Assembly (NCBI GenBank): GCA_014377485.1
Contig: JACMPM010000024.1
Coordinates: 17,194-81,193 of the forward strand
Direction of reading: 5' to 3'
Length of the DNA stretch: 64,000 nucleotides
DNA from: Bacteriovorax sp.
Lineage (GTDB): Bacteria; Bdellovibrionota; Bacteriovoracia; Bacteriovoracales; Bacteriovoracaceae
This document shows, piece by piece, positions 8,941 through 17,266 of the stretch. Every line of letters begins with the position of its first letter. The first letter of the stretch is position 1. The translations under genes and the position numbers were made by a program. Under the pieces are notes generated by a model. The model was not told where the DNA came from, did not search any database, and saw nothing but the letters and a program-made list of their open reading frames with translations.

Positions 8941-9629
8941 GCTTGAGTCAGACTATTGTGGCCTTAGATCAGATGAGTCTGGATGAGATTGATCTCTTTC
9001 TCTCTCGTCCAGAAAATACTCTGCAAACAGTCAAAATTGGCCTTGAACTTTTTGTAAAATATGGCCCTGACCTCGTTCACAAAATTCATAGAGACTATAA
9101 GAAAAAAATTTTTCTGGATCTGAAACTTCACGATATTCCCGTTACAGTTGAACGAGCGATCCATTCTCTTAAAAATCTACCCATCGATTTCTTAACCATT
9201 CACTTAAGTGGAGGTGAAGAAATGCTAAAGGCCGCTCTAAATGAGGCGAGAAAAAGCATTCCGGAATGCAAAATATTAGGAGTGAGTTTTCTTACTTCTC
9301 TCGAAGAAAAAGATTTGAAAACACTTTTTGGTATTACCAATATGGAAGAAGCCTTTCTGAGACTATTTAGCGTCGCCGATAGCTCAAAGATCGATGGAGT
9401 TATTTGCTCTCCTCATGAAATAGCGCTGGTGAAAAAACATTACCCAAAACTTCTGGCAATCACTCCAGGAATTCGATTTAATGACGAAATAAATTCTCAA
9501 CATATTCAGGATCAAAAAAGAGTGGCAAGTCCGAAAGATGCCTTTAAATTGGGTGCAGATTTTGTGGTGATTGGCAGATCGCTAACTAAGGCCCAAGACC
9601 TGGGTTTACGTTTAAAAGAACTCGAGTAA
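8937..9629 (+). CDS. pyrF: Orotidine 5'-phosphate decarboxylase
   Basis: The enzyme converts OMP to UMP, the last step of de novo pyrimidine synthesis. The product has 230 residues, standard for the bacterial class. The catalytic D-x-K-x-x-D motif is present at D61, K63 and D66 (DLKLHDIP), and a TPGIR motif and a C-terminal VVIGRSLT phosphate-binding loop follow. The start codon overlaps the stop of the fused carAB gene (ATGA at 8937-8940), so translation is coupled. With pyrB and carAB it forms a three-gene pyrimidine operon. The genes for dihydroorotase, dihydroorotate dehydrogenase and orotate phosphoribosyltransferase are not in this window. Confidence 0.95.
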   Translation: MSLSQTIVALDQMSLDEIDLFLSRPENTLQTVKIGLELFVKYGPDLVHKIHRDYKKKIFLDLKLHDIPVTVERAIHSLKNLPIDFLTIHLSGGEEMLKAALNEARKSIPECKILGVSFLTSLEEKDLKTLFGITNMEEAFLRLFSVADSSKIDGVICSPHEIALVKKHYPKLLAITPGIRFNDEINSQHIQDQKRVASPKDAFKLGADFVVIGRSLTKAQDLGLRLKELE

Positions 9630-9644
9630 ACATGATTTACTGAT

Positions 9645-9675
9645 CCCTACATAGTTTATTTCATACTATGCAGGG
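9645..9675 (+). terminator. Stem-loop after the pyr operon
   Basis: Arms ccctacatagt (9645-9655) and actatgcaggg (9665-9675) pair with one mismatch around a nine-base loop, 15 bases after pyrF. No T-run follows. It may be a weak or factor-assisted terminator or a 3'-end protecting hairpin. Confidence 0.4.
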
Positions 9676-9689
9676 AGCTTAAATTCACT

Positions 9690-9974
9690 GTGGATTACAT
9701 TTTTGTATTCATCTTTTTGTCCACTTCAGCTTTATTCAAGCGTAAAAATGAATTCGGTTATGTCCTTACTAGGGCCGGAGAATTCGAGCACCGTGTAAAA
9801 GTTGAACAACCAATTGGACGATCGCTTGAATATGGTGAAGAAGTTCATCATAGTAATGGTAAACCTTGGGATAATCGGAAGGCGAACCTGGCTTGAATGA
9901 CGGGAGTAATGTTTCCAAAAATCAGGTGGCAGAGAAAGAAATTTAAAGCAGATTTTGAAGCTAAGCTTTTTTAA
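9690..9974 (+). pseudogene. HNH endonuclease remnant (HNH_3-like), interrupted
   Basis: From a GTG at 9690 the frame reads GYVLTRAGEFEHRVKVEQPI and then GRSLEYGEEVHHSNGKPWDNRKANLA. This matches the core of small HNH_3-type homing or phage endonucleases (EHRxVxE, GRxL, VHHxNG, DNRxxNL). An in-frame TGA at 9894-9896 follows at once, and the same frame then continues 25 codons to a TAA at 9972-9974. The first 20 residues are hydrophobic and unlike the family, so the true start may be lost. No convincing ribosome-binding site is visible. I read it as a decayed endonuclease gene that landed downstream of the pyr operon. A functional 68-residue peptide is possible but less likely. Confidence 0.5.
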
Positions 9975-9993
9975 ATATCCTTCACTTCACGGC

Positions 9994-10206
9994 CTAGCCA
10001 ATTAAGAAAATTTTCCCGTTCTCTACAGAGATATTCTCCAGAGTATTCGTTTCCTTGCATCTAATTGTGAAAATAGGTTTTCCCAGGTCGATGTTAAAAA
10101 CATCACCGAATACTCTAGCGTACCCGAGTGCAGAAAACTTTGAGTGATCCTTCACAATGATTGTATCGCCTTTCTTTAGCTCAGCTATGCTTCTTATAAT
10201 TTTCAT
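9994..10206 (-). CDS. Small protein of 70 residues, unknown function
   Basis: A short soluble protein (MKIIRSIAELKKGDTIIVKD...) with a beta-rich look and no signal peptide. AGGAGA lies four bases before the ATG, which supports a real gene. The run ELKKGDTIIVKDHSK followed by several short strands suggests a small barrel such as an SH3- or KOW-like fold, but I cannot assign a family. It is flanked by the interrupted HNH fragment and a frameshifted small gene, so this neighbourhood appears to be turning over. Confidence 0.55.
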   Translation of the reverse strand: MKIIRSIAELKKGDTIIVKDHSKFSALGYARVFGDVFNIDLGKPIFTIRCKETNTLENISVENGKIFLIG

Positions 10207-10384
10207 TGATTCTCCTGGGGAGAATTAGCATATCTTGGATTGCTAAAAAAATGCAAGAAAGACATTTATTTTAAGTGATTGAATTATAGAATTTCGCTAT
10301 GGAAGCAAGAATTTATTAGATAGTACTTGATTGATATAGAATGAAATTATGTTTAACAATAATTTTTATTTCAAAAATATTTTT

Positions 10385-10539
10385 CTAATTATGACTCTTA
10401 CTCAAGTCTTTATAACATTCTGATTGACTGTATTTCATTGGAAGAAAAATAGATTTCCCATCAACTTCTATAGCAAGATTTGTTGTCACATAGGAGCAAA
10501 AGATTGAATAAAAAACAAAGTAAATAAAAATGTTTTCAT
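10385..10539 (-). pseudogene. Frameshifted small exported protein
   Basis: Starting at 10539, eight bases after the gsk stop, the sequence has AAGG five bases before an ATG. It encodes a signal peptide (MKTFLFTLFFIQSFA) and then hits a stop after two more residues. A one-base shift opens a frame encoding YVTTNLAIEVDGKSIFLPMK and then YSQSECYKDLSKSHN to a stop at 10385. The pieces fit one small exported protein of about 50 residues broken by a single-base indel. A sequencing error is an equally simple explanation. The rest of this interval (10207-10384) holds nothing I recognise. Confidence 0.45.
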
Positions 10540-10546
10540 GAAATCC

Positions 10547-11845
10547 TTAATTATCCCAATAAGCATCTTCTAAACTCTCTTCTCTAGCAGGAAGACCTTT
10601 CACTAATCTCGGCGAGTTTTGTTTCAGAACTTCAAAACTAGCTCGATTAGAATATTTACTCACTTGATGTATAGAAGAATAAGTTAAAAAGCGGGCCGCA
10701 TGCTTTGGTGAATTAGGTGTTACTTGACGGTGATAAGTGTTTGAAGCGATGTCATGCAAAAGGCCTGCGAGGGCCGCATCCCCAGCTCCGTTAGTATTCT
10801 TGATAACTCCAGGCCCCCCCATATAGGGATTGATATGAGTATAAATTTTAACCGGATTCTTGCAATCACCTTTCATCATCGCCCGGGAGTATTCAAACTT
10901 ATTATACTCAGCAATCGATTTCGAATGAATCAAATCTTTTGTTTCACGTTTGCTCAACTCATCCACATGTCCCGCCAGATAAAGCCCGCGAGGCCCAACC
11001 GTCAAAAGAACCAAATCGCAAAGATCCAAAATCTTTTCACACGCAAGAAGCGGATCCTGCTCGTCTACCAATGCCAATGCTTCTTCTTCATTCATGGCAC
11101 AGAGTGAAACGTAGTCTTTAATAAAATTTTTAAAAAATTCTTTCTTTGAACCAATTAAAGTACTTGTTCCCAACGAGAGAACAACTGGAACTTTATATTT
11201 CTTTGCAAATTCACAGGCAGCTAAATTTGCCTGGAATATCGATGAATTTTCATCGCGAAGTGCATAGGCAGAAACCAGTAAGGCCGCGGCGCCTTTAATC
11301 AATTCTTCAGGAATAAAATCTGGAGAAAGTTCATTCATGATTCCTTTTCCGATAGCAAATGAGCGTTCGCGATCTGGAGTGAGCAAACAAAGAGCTCTTC
11401 CCATCGGCCCATCAACCGGTTTTAAGTAAGAGAAATCGACAAATGAATTGGTGGTGCAAATATACTTAAAAGCATAATCACCTACCGAAATATTTTTAGA
11501 GATCGCCCCCAAGGCAACTGAACGTGAATCAGAGAGTACGCTGTAGTTATGAAGAGTATTTCCAATTGCACCACCGGCATACTCTCCGATGATTGAATTG
11601 GACTTTTTTAATTCACGATAGATTTCTTCAACTACTTGGTCGGACATTACTGCAGACTCACCTTTAGTAATTTCATATTTCTCCAAGAACGAGAAATCGA
11701 CATTAGCCTCGATATCAACGATCAATTGATCGATTCCAACCAGGTAAACTGATCCTCTTTCAGAGAAATCCAAATCAAATGGAATTCTACCAGACTCTGT
11801 GACGGGGAAGTAATGCTTTGTTTTTCTTTTGCCTGGAAATTTCAA
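10547..11845 (-). CDS. gsk: Inosine/guanosine kinase
   Basis: A PfkB-family sugar kinase fold that phosphorylates inosine and guanosine with ATP for purine salvage. Residues 1-17 (LKFPGKRKTKHYFPV at the start) match the known N-terminus of enterobacterial Gsk closely. So do GGAIGNTLHNYSVL, VDGPMGRALCLL, MNEEEALAL and EYSRAMMKGDC. The catalytic anion hole NTNGAGDAALAGL is intact, and the C-terminus LPAREESLEDAYWD also matches. I place the start at the TTG at 11845, preceded by AAGGGG at six bases, where homology begins. An upstream in-frame extension to 11929 would overlap the divergent gene. The length of 432 residues equals the family norm. Confidence 0.92.
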   Translation of the reverse strand: MKFPGKRKTKHYFPVTESGRIPFDLDFSERGSVYLVGIDQLIVDIEANVDFSFLEKYEITKGESAVMSDQVVEEIYRELKKSNSIIGEYAGGAIGNTLHNYSVLSDSRSVALGAISKNISVGDYAFKYICTTNSFVDFSYLKPVDGPMGRALCLLTPDRERSFAIGKGIMNELSPDFIPEELIKGAAALLVSAYALRDENSSIFQANLAACEFAKKYKVPVVLSLGTSTLIGSKKEFFKNFIKDYVSLCAMNEEEALALVDEQDPLLACEKILDLCDLVLLTVGPRGLYLAGHVDELSKRETKDLIHSKSIAEYNKFEYSRAMMKGDCKNPVKIYTHINPYMGGPGVIKNTNGAGDAALAGLLHDIASNTYHRQVTPNSPKHAARFLTYSSIHQVSKYSNRASFEVLKQNSPRLVKGLPAREESLEDAYWDN

Positions 11846-11856
11846 GGAATGCCCCT

Positions 11857-11862
11857 TATAAT
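11857..11862 (+). promoter_or_regulatory. Candidate -10 box, possibly for a leaderless mRNA
   Basis: TATAAT ends eight bases before the ATG at 11871. Transcription would start at or within a few bases of the start codon. No Shine-Dalgarno sequence is present upstream of that ATG. The -35 region is poor. Confidence 0.35.
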
Positions 11863-11870
11863 TTATCTTA

Positions 11871-12800
11871 ATGCTAACAAAATTGAATGTTCTGATTCTA
11901 GGATTTATCTTTTTATTCGTCACTCCCATAATGGCGAGTACAGAAGACCAGTCGTCTGATCAATCAGACTTGCTCATTGGATCTCACGTTGCACGGGTGA
12001 TCGTTCCAAAGGCCATAGTCTATTCTGATGAAAACTTAAGTAGTCCATTGGGTTATATCTCGAACGACAAGCTAATTACAGTGGGAAATCCCAGAAAAAG
12101 AAACCCTGAGCTCGTGCCATTAGTAGTTTACGGACGTCTGGCCTTCATTGAATCTAAAAATATCCATTTTGAGAACGAATCTATTGAAATAATCAGCTCA
12201 AAACGCGGAGCTCCTCGCGAGCATAATATCGATATTATCCTAGCTAAACCCGAAGAAAAACTTTCAGAAAATAATTCGGCCTATTTCTATCTCCACCAAT
12301 TTTCGGCCGGGATGGAAACAGAAAATCTAGTGAAAAATATAGACCAATCTACTAAGAATCATTTTACTGGATTCGGAATTTCGCTTTTTCACCGCCAGCC
12401 AACAGGACGTGCTTTTTACGGAGCGGGATATGAGTACAATGGTCTTTCAACCTCAAATGTAAAATTTGCTCTTTACCTCCTCACACCTACAGTTGGATAC
12501 ACACCAATCAGAAATCCGCTTTTTTTAGTCGATTTAACTTTATCATTGGATTTTGCCCTCAGTGCTCAATTGAGCATTCAAAATACTAGTCAACCTTCGG
12601 GTTTTCTCTGGGGACCTCAGCTAGGTGCTCGCATGATATTATTCCCTAATCAAAAGTATCATGCCATTGGAGGCATTGGTTATCGCAGCTATAAAGTATT
12701 ACGAATGGGTGAATTGGTTGATGCCAATGGCAATAAAATGAGCGGCATAACTAAAATTGATGGTATCAATCTCAGCATTGGTTTTGCCTTCGAAATATAA
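11871..12800 (+). CDS. Exported protein with C-terminal outer-membrane-type barrel, unknown function
   Basis: The product has 309 residues with a signal peptide (MLTKLNVLILGFIFLFVTPIMA). Residues about 35-110 are beta-rich (ARVIVPKAIVYSDENLSSPL) and look like a small SH3-type module. Residues about 135-309 alternate aromatic and glycine-rich strands, such as GFGISLFHR, YGAGYEYNGL and GGIGYRSYKVL. They end in GFAFEI, as in small outer-membrane barrels. The gene diverges from gsk with only 25 bp between start codons and lacks a visible ribosome-binding site. The facing downstream gene ends five bases away. A barrel in the outer membrane is likely; the ligand or partner is unknown. Confidence 0.65.
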   Translation: MLTKLNVLILGFIFLFVTPIMASTEDQSSDQSDLLIGSHVARVIVPKAIVYSDENLSSPLGYISNDKLITVGNPRKRNPELVPLVVYGRLAFIESKNIHFENESIEIISSKRGAPREHNIDIILAKPEEKLSENNSAYFYLHQFSAGMETENLVKNIDQSTKNHFTGFGISLFHRQPTGRAFYGAGYEYNGLSTSNVKFALYLLTPTVGYTPIRNPLFLVDLTLSLDFALSAQLSIQNTSQPSGFLWGPQLGARMILFPNQKYHAIGGIGYRSYKVLRMGELVDANGNKMSGITKIDGINLSIGFAFEI

Positions 12801-12805
12801 TTCGT

Positions 12806-14083
12806 TTATTCTTGAATGAGCACTTTATCTGAATCATCAGAATTAGTTTTAGTTTCTTTTGCTTTTTGTAAATAGAATTTTATTTTTTCATCAGGCGTGC
12901 TGAAATTTCCTTCAAATTTTGGATTACTCGAACTCTGTTCTTCTTTTTTGACCTCTCCTTCGAGCTCTTCTTTCATGCGTCTTTTTAATTTCTCATCAGC
13001 TGTTTCTAACAACACATCATTTTCTGAAGATAGGTTAGAACCAAATTTTTTATAAGCGTATTCGTAAAAAGGTTTTAAAAATTTTAGATTGGATTTTCCA
13101 CGTTCTAAAAATAAAATAATCACTCTTACATAATCGCGATTACTAAGATCGTGAGACCAGGCCGCAAAGAGATAAGTCATCCCCTGTTGATCGATACGAT
13201 GCCCGTAAGAAATATTCTTATATTGAGCGTAGATTGGAATGGCCGAATCAGCTGTACTGCTTTTATAGATCGATTCTTTCAAGATTCGCTCTCGAGCATG
13301 TTCGGCAGCTATATTGTCGACTTTAGTCCTGATAGTCATCGAATAGACAACCCCTTTATCAATGATAAAAAGTCGTTCTACTAAATATTTCGGATCATCA
13401 CTGGGCAATTCCAACAGCCCATGATTGGAATCCTTATCAAATGAAATTCGCAAAGTATTGGCCGGAAAAAGATGAGTACGGTTGTAAAGAATATAGAGAT
13501 TATAAACAAGATCGTTATAAGTTACTTTTCTTAGAGTTAAAAGAGATTCATAAAAACTTTTTCCAACATTGGAAGGCAGAGAAAGTTTTTTGGAAAAAAG
13601 GTCTCGCCAAATATCTTCTTCCAACTTTCTTGAAATATGATTTCTAAAAACAGGGAGTAAAAATAATTGTTGATCCCCGGAAATAGTTTCAAGTTTATAG
13701 GTTTTTTCCAGCATAAAAGAAAAAAGCTCTGAGCTTTTTCCATCGAAAAAACTTCCCCCTAACCGAGGCCCTGTACTTTCTATTTTGATTATTGGGATTA
13801 GTGAAAAAATGGGATGATTAAACGGTAAAGGCATTTGAAAATTAGAAAAATGAAAATTGGCATAAAGAGACGAATCATCTCGGGCCGAACCTAGGTCTTT
13901 TCTAAAAACAAATTCTTGTCCGTCATAAAAAACAGGATGACTAGGTTTCATTACTAAAAAACGAGTGGACACTCCTTCAGTTAAAGTCAGAGTATAAATA
14001 TGGTAAGGCGCGATCACAAAGAGGCCTGCTCCACCTGCAATCAACAAAAGTGCGACAGTCAAGAATATCGTTTTTTTCAACAT
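12806..14083 (-). CDS. Membrane-anchored protein of unknown function
   Basis: The product has 425 residues if the ATG at 14083 is used; a TTG three codons upstream is also possible, and neither has a clear ribosome-binding site. One N-terminal membrane helix (TIFLTVALLLIAGGAGLFVIA) anchors a large soluble part that should face the periplasm. The middle is rich in aromatic and charged residues without recognisable motifs. The last 90 residues are highly charged and low in complexity (KRRMKEELEGEVKKEEQSSS), probably a flexible tail. I do not recognise a family. The gene stands alone between a convergent barrel gene and a divergent lipoprotein gene. Confidence 0.6.
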   Translation of the reverse strand: MLKKTIFLTVALLLIAGGAGLFVIAPYHIYTLTLTEGVSTRFLVMKPSHPVFYDGQEFVFRKDLGSARDDSSLYANFHFSNFQMPLPFNHPIFSLIPIIKIESTGPRLGGSFFDGKSSELFSFMLEKTYKLETISGDQQLFLLPVFRNHISRKLEEDIWRDLFSKKLSLPSNVGKSFYESLLTLRKVTYNDLVYNLYILYNRTHLFPANTLRISFDKDSNHGLLELPSDDPKYLVERLFIIDKGVVYSMTIRTKVDNIAAEHARERILKESIYKSSTADSAIPIYAQYKNISYGHRIDQQGMTYLFAAWSHDLSNRDYVRVIILFLERGKSNLKFLKPFYEYAYKKFGSNLSSENDVLLETADEKLKRRMKEELEGEVKKEEQSSSNPKFEGNFSTPDEKIKFYLQKAKETKTNSDDSDKVLIQE

Positions 14084-14203
14084 ATCAAACAATATCGGGT
14101 GTTAGAGTGCTTAAGTTAATGAATATTGCTGAAATGAGAGTCGAAATAAAACACTGAGCAGGTAAATATTTGCCTCAACTATTTTTAGGCAAACGCCGAG
14201 AAG

Positions 14204-14209
14204 TATAAT
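14204..14209 (+). promoter_or_regulatory. Candidate -10 box with upstream hairpin
   Basis: A perfect TATAAT lies 39 bases before the lipoprotein start at 14249. An inverted repeat with arms TTTGCCT (14169-14175) and AGGCAAA (14187-14193) covers the region where a -35 element would be. It could be an operator. Confidence 0.4.
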
Positions 14210-14248
14210 GAATAATAGGATAAAGATATCCAAAAAGGCGTTATTAAT

Positions 14249-14932
14249 ATGAAAAATTTTATACCTTTAATGATCATTGCACTCGCTCTAGCTTCTTGTG
14301 ATTCTCCAAGAACACAAAGGGCCATTAGCTCTACTTCAAATAACGGACTTACCAGTAGTGGAAATGTAGCTGCTGTTAATTTAGACAATAGCAATTCATC
14401 TTCTACATCAACTACCACGACAACAACGGCTTCTGGAGCAACTACAACTACATCTGTTATTCCAACAGACGCCACTCAATGTAAATTTGCCAGCGATGGA
14501 GTAACCGGTTTTGAATCGACAAGTACTCACCTTGGTAACTACACTCTTTGCCAAAGTTCAGTTGATAAAAGTATTGTTTATTTTCAGTTAAAAACTCCAC
14601 CTGTTAATAGTAATGGCAACGTCAGTATTTGCCTTATCCCTACAACCAGCAGCGGATCAAGTTCGATTTATGTTGGTAATCCTATGTGCGGTTATTTTAC
14701 AGACCCTAAGGCCGTTCGCAAAATTAACTTCATTAAATATGCCCAATACGCTAATGCAACTATCAATGGAGTAATCTTCTTTAAAGATTTGAGCTGGTAT
14801 TACCCGGTTTATAATAATTATATGATGACTCTTGATGCTTATAAGACATGTATGAACATGCTTGCCTATGGAAATACAGCTTACTGCCAGTCATTTAAAA
14901 CTGTTGGTCAGTACGTCTTTAAACAATTCTAA
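14249..14932 (+). CDS. Lipoprotein with Ser/Thr-rich linker, unknown function
   Basis: The product has 227 residues and a lipoprotein signal: MKNFIPLMIIALALASC, with the lipobox L-A-S-C at residues 14-17. The stretch of about 45 residues after the lipidated cysteine is almost all Ser, Thr, Asn and Ala, including a run of threonines. This is a typical flexible spacer that lifts a domain from the membrane. The C-terminal 140 residues contain several cysteines (TQCKF, SICLI, PMCGY, KTCMN, YCQSF) that may form disulfides. No family is recognised. A TATAAT and hairpin lie upstream, and the next gene converges. Confidence 0.65.
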   Translation: MKNFIPLMIIALALASCDSPRTQRAISSTSNNGLTSSGNVAAVNLDNSNSSSTSTTTTTTASGATTTTSVIPTDATQCKFASDGVTGFESTSTHLGNYTLCQSSVDKSIVYFQLKTPPVNSNGNVSICLIPTTSSGSSSIYVGNPMCGYFTDPKAVRKINFIKYAQYANATINGVIFFKDLSWYYPVYNNYMMTLDAYKTCMNMLAYGNTAYCQSFKTVGQYVFKQF

Positions 14933-14944
14933 AATAATATAGTG

Positions 14945-15814
14945 TTAATTTTTTAAGTGGCCGGCGATTCTTTTGCCGGCCCTAAATTCAGAATATAACT
15001 CCAAATCATTCGTCGGAAAGGCCAGCACTGGGAAAACACTTACTTCAGGAGAATCCCCGGCATCTTTTCTTTTTAAGCATGAGATAATATAAAAATAGTT
15101 ATCTAGTTCTTTGATATAAGATTTTATATATACAAAGAAAGAATCCCCTTCTTTGTCGCGACTTTCGAAAACTTCATCTGGATTTTCCAGGGTTTCAGGA
15201 AAACAGGACTCATAAAGTGTAAAGTCTTCAAATGAAATATCGTCATCTTTTCTTTTGACCAGCAATTCCGCCAGTAAAATTGATTTTTTATTTTCGAGGA
15301 GTTGCATGAAGTTAAAATCTTCTTCACTAAACTCTTCTGAGATATCGCCCTTATCAGTGTTTAGCGTATTATCAATTTTTTCGCCTGCACGGATCTCTGC
15401 TAGGAATTGACGAGACTTTGTTGTTGTAGTGAGAAAAACAAACGAAGCTTCACCGTTATAGATTTTGCAAATAACAACTCCGCTAAAATCGCTGTAATGC
15501 TTTATATACGTAAGAATTTCTTCTTCCAATTCATTGCTTGCTTTCCAAACTTCGCTAGGACTTGATAAAATTTCGTCCACTAATTGTTTGTCCGAAAAAT
15601 TATAATTTATTTTTTCTTCCTCGATACCAAGATTTTTTCTCACGTCTAATTCAATACTTTCAAAATGGCGAATGAGTGGAATATAAAAATCTTCAATACA
15701 AGCTTCTGAGCAAAAGCCCTTGGTGCTATTGTCTTCAACAAAAAGTAGTTTATCAAGCGTAGGAAGTATGACCTTACACTCAGTACAGTAATAAAGAGGT
15801 TTATTAAATTTCAT
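14945..15814 (-). CDS. Zinc-ribbon protein with two tandem homologous domains, unknown function
   Basis: The product has 289 residues, is cytoplasmic and acidic. The N-terminus carries C10-x2-C13 and C35-x3-C39 (YYCTECK, FCSEAC), a zinc finger of the treble-clef/TRASH look. Two copies of one domain follow, at about residues 84-147 and 209-285. Each has a Pro-x-Glu-Val-aromatic start (SPSEVW, NPDEVF), a tYIKxY strand (TYIKHY, VYIKSY), and an x-RAGxxI end (EIRAGEKI, EFRAGKRI). The pattern recalls the PBECR nuclease-fold domains annotated in phage and predatory bacteria, but that link is tentative. I use the ATG at 15814; a TTG lies at 15823. It follows the barrel gene at 15830-16708 closely and may share its transcript. 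Confidence 0.6.
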   Translation of the reverse strand: MKFNKPLYYCTECKVILPTLDKLLFVEDNSTKGFCSEACIEDFYIPLIRHFESIELDVRKNLGIEEEKINYNFSDKQLVDEILSSPSEVWKASNELEEEILTYIKHYSDFSGVVICKIYNGEASFVFLTTTTKSRQFLAEIRAGEKIDNTLNTDKGDISEEFSEEDFNFMQLLENKKSILLAELLVKRKDDDISFEDFTLYESCFPETLENPDEVFESRDKEGDSFFVYIKSYIKELDNYFYIISCLKRKDAGDSPEVSVFPVLAFPTNDLELYSEFRAGKRIAGHLKN

Positions 15815-15829
15815 TTGTTTCAATCATTG

Positions 15830-16708
15830 CTAAAGATTCAGGTTTAAACCAGCAAAAAGTGAATTGGAATAAGCTCCATGCAAATCAAATAATTTTGCTG
15901 AGGCCAATTCTTGATCAGTTTTTGGTTTATTAGTTCTAAAACGTGCTCCTAATTCCAGGCTAACTCCCTTCGCAATAGTTAGATTAAGTTTTGGAGAAAA
16001 AGTTGAAAAACTTATACTCTTCATTAAGTAATTTGATCTCGAAGTGTCAGAAGACTGATTAATTTTAAAATTTTCCAATTCCATTTCAAATTGAATATCA
16101 TTCGAAACCATCCAACCACCGCTAATAGTAATACGGTTAATATTTCCAATACTCATATCCTGGACCTTCTTAGGAGAACCTGCCACAGTCAAGTCGTAGC
16201 CAAGCCCCAATCCAAAAGTTCCAAAGCGTTTAGTTGTTTCTACTCCAAAAATTTTATCCGTTCTTGAACTTCCTAATAAAGAAGAGCCAGGAAGTTTTGC
16301 TCCTCCATAAATATCAAGACGGGCCTCATCGCTAGGATTCCCAAAGCGAAGCCAATTAAAGCCAATGAGCACTTTTGGATTTCCACTTTGAGAGCTGGAT
16401 TTAGTTTGGGCATTCCAATAAGACGCATCGACATAAATATTAAATGGGGTCTGTAGATGAGTATTAAGATTGAACACTCCGACTTTTTCAGAATCTATCT
16501 CAGTTGCCTCATAGTTGGTATTAAAAGAAAAATCTGATTTCCAGATCAATGACTTCGATTCCGAACGCGGAACCTGAAGTTGCATGGCCGAATTATTTTT
16601 AGCAGGAATTTTAGAATCAGGTATGGCCTCACTATAATCAACTAAGGCATGTGCGCTGAATGAAAGCGTGAAGAGAAATATGGGCAATGATAAAGTTTTA
16701 ATATTCAT
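15830..16708 (-). CDS. Outer-membrane beta-barrel protein, unknown function
   Basis: The product has 292 residues with a signal peptide (MNIKTLSLPIFLFTLSFSAHA). The mature part has amphipathic strands of about ten residues separated by short turns, such as NIYVDASYWNAQTK, FGLGLGYDLTV and RITISGGWMV. It ends in SLFAGLNLNL with alternating hydrophobic residues. This is the profile of a 10- to 12-strand outer-membrane barrel. No ligand motif is visible. It is the first gene before the zinc-ribbon repeat protein, 15 bases apart. Confidence 0.65.
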   Translation of the reverse strand: MNIKTLSLPIFLFTLSFSAHALVDYSEAIPDSKIPAKNNSAMQLQVPRSESKSLIWKSDFSFNTNYEATEIDSEKVGVFNLNTHLQTPFNIYVDASYWNAQTKSSSQSGNPKVLIGFNWLRFGNPSDEARLDIYGGAKLPGSSLLGSSRTDKIFGVETTKRFGTFGLGLGYDLTVAGSPKKVQDMSIGNINRITISGGWMVSNDIQFEMELENFKINQSSDTSRSNYLMKSISFSTFSPKLNLTIAKGVSLELGARFRTNKPKTDQELASAKLFDLHGAYSNSLFAGLNLNL

Positions 16709-16952
16709 ACCAATCCTTGGATGCTCAAAATCATTTTTGGCGAGTACTTCATGTACCTATAGATAGGATACCTGCAAAAGGGAAAAATTTAAACCAAGTA
16801 AATTTAGCCGAGCAATTTTAGCGGTCAATATTTTTTCATTCTAACTTATTGTTTTTAGAAATTTGAGCGACTTCGGAAAGACTTACCTCTCCATATAAAG
16901 AAAAGAATTCAACTAACATAATTAAACGGATCTTTTTTATTGGAGGATGTAT

Positions 16953-17264
16953 TTGGAAATTCATTATCGCCCAGAGGAATCTATGAAAGCACTTATTCAT
17001 TTAGGAACTCAGGGACACTATCCTCTCTTTCATGAAATATGGATGAAAGATCCTGAAATAAAAGAAAAAAAGTTTCAAAAAATTACAGGCCTCGAAAGGG
17101 CACGAGCTAAAAAACTTTTTCAAAGAGTTTCAAAACATCGACAACTAGAACACAAAAAAACTGTGCTTCAATCAATGGCCGATGAAGACAGAATCCTTTT
17201 TATGAAAGCTTTTTTTAAATTGGTCGAAGGAAAAATCCTCGATCTAAAACCTGAGATTCACTAA
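16953..17264 (+). CDS. Small basic cytoplasmic protein, first gene of a three-gene cluster
   Basis: I prefer the TTG at 16953 as start (103 residues), because GGAGG at 16942-16946 lies six bases upstream. That same GGAGG directly abuts the ATG at 16947, which is too close. The protein is helical and basic (ERARAKKLFQRVSKHRQLEHKK) with no signal peptide and no recognised domain. Its stop is two bases from the start of the next gene, so the three genes 16953-18774 are very likely one operon. A role together with the exported and coiled-coil partners is inferred from context only. Confidence 0.6.
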   Translation: MEIHYRPEESMKALIHLGTQGHYPLFHEIWMKDPEIKEKKFQKITGLERARAKKLFQRVSKHRQLEHKKTVLQSMADEDRILFMKAFFKLVEGKILDLKPEIH

Positions 17265-17266
17265 AT

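Noticed and set aside
13441..13743. Two short frames on both strands inside the 12806 gene
   Set aside because: Both are shadows of the 425-residue gene; no start signals.
14400..14460. Run of threonine codons that might be a tandem DNA repeat
   Set aside because: The codons vary (aca, act, acc, acg), so it is a linker under protein-level selection, not a slipping repeat.
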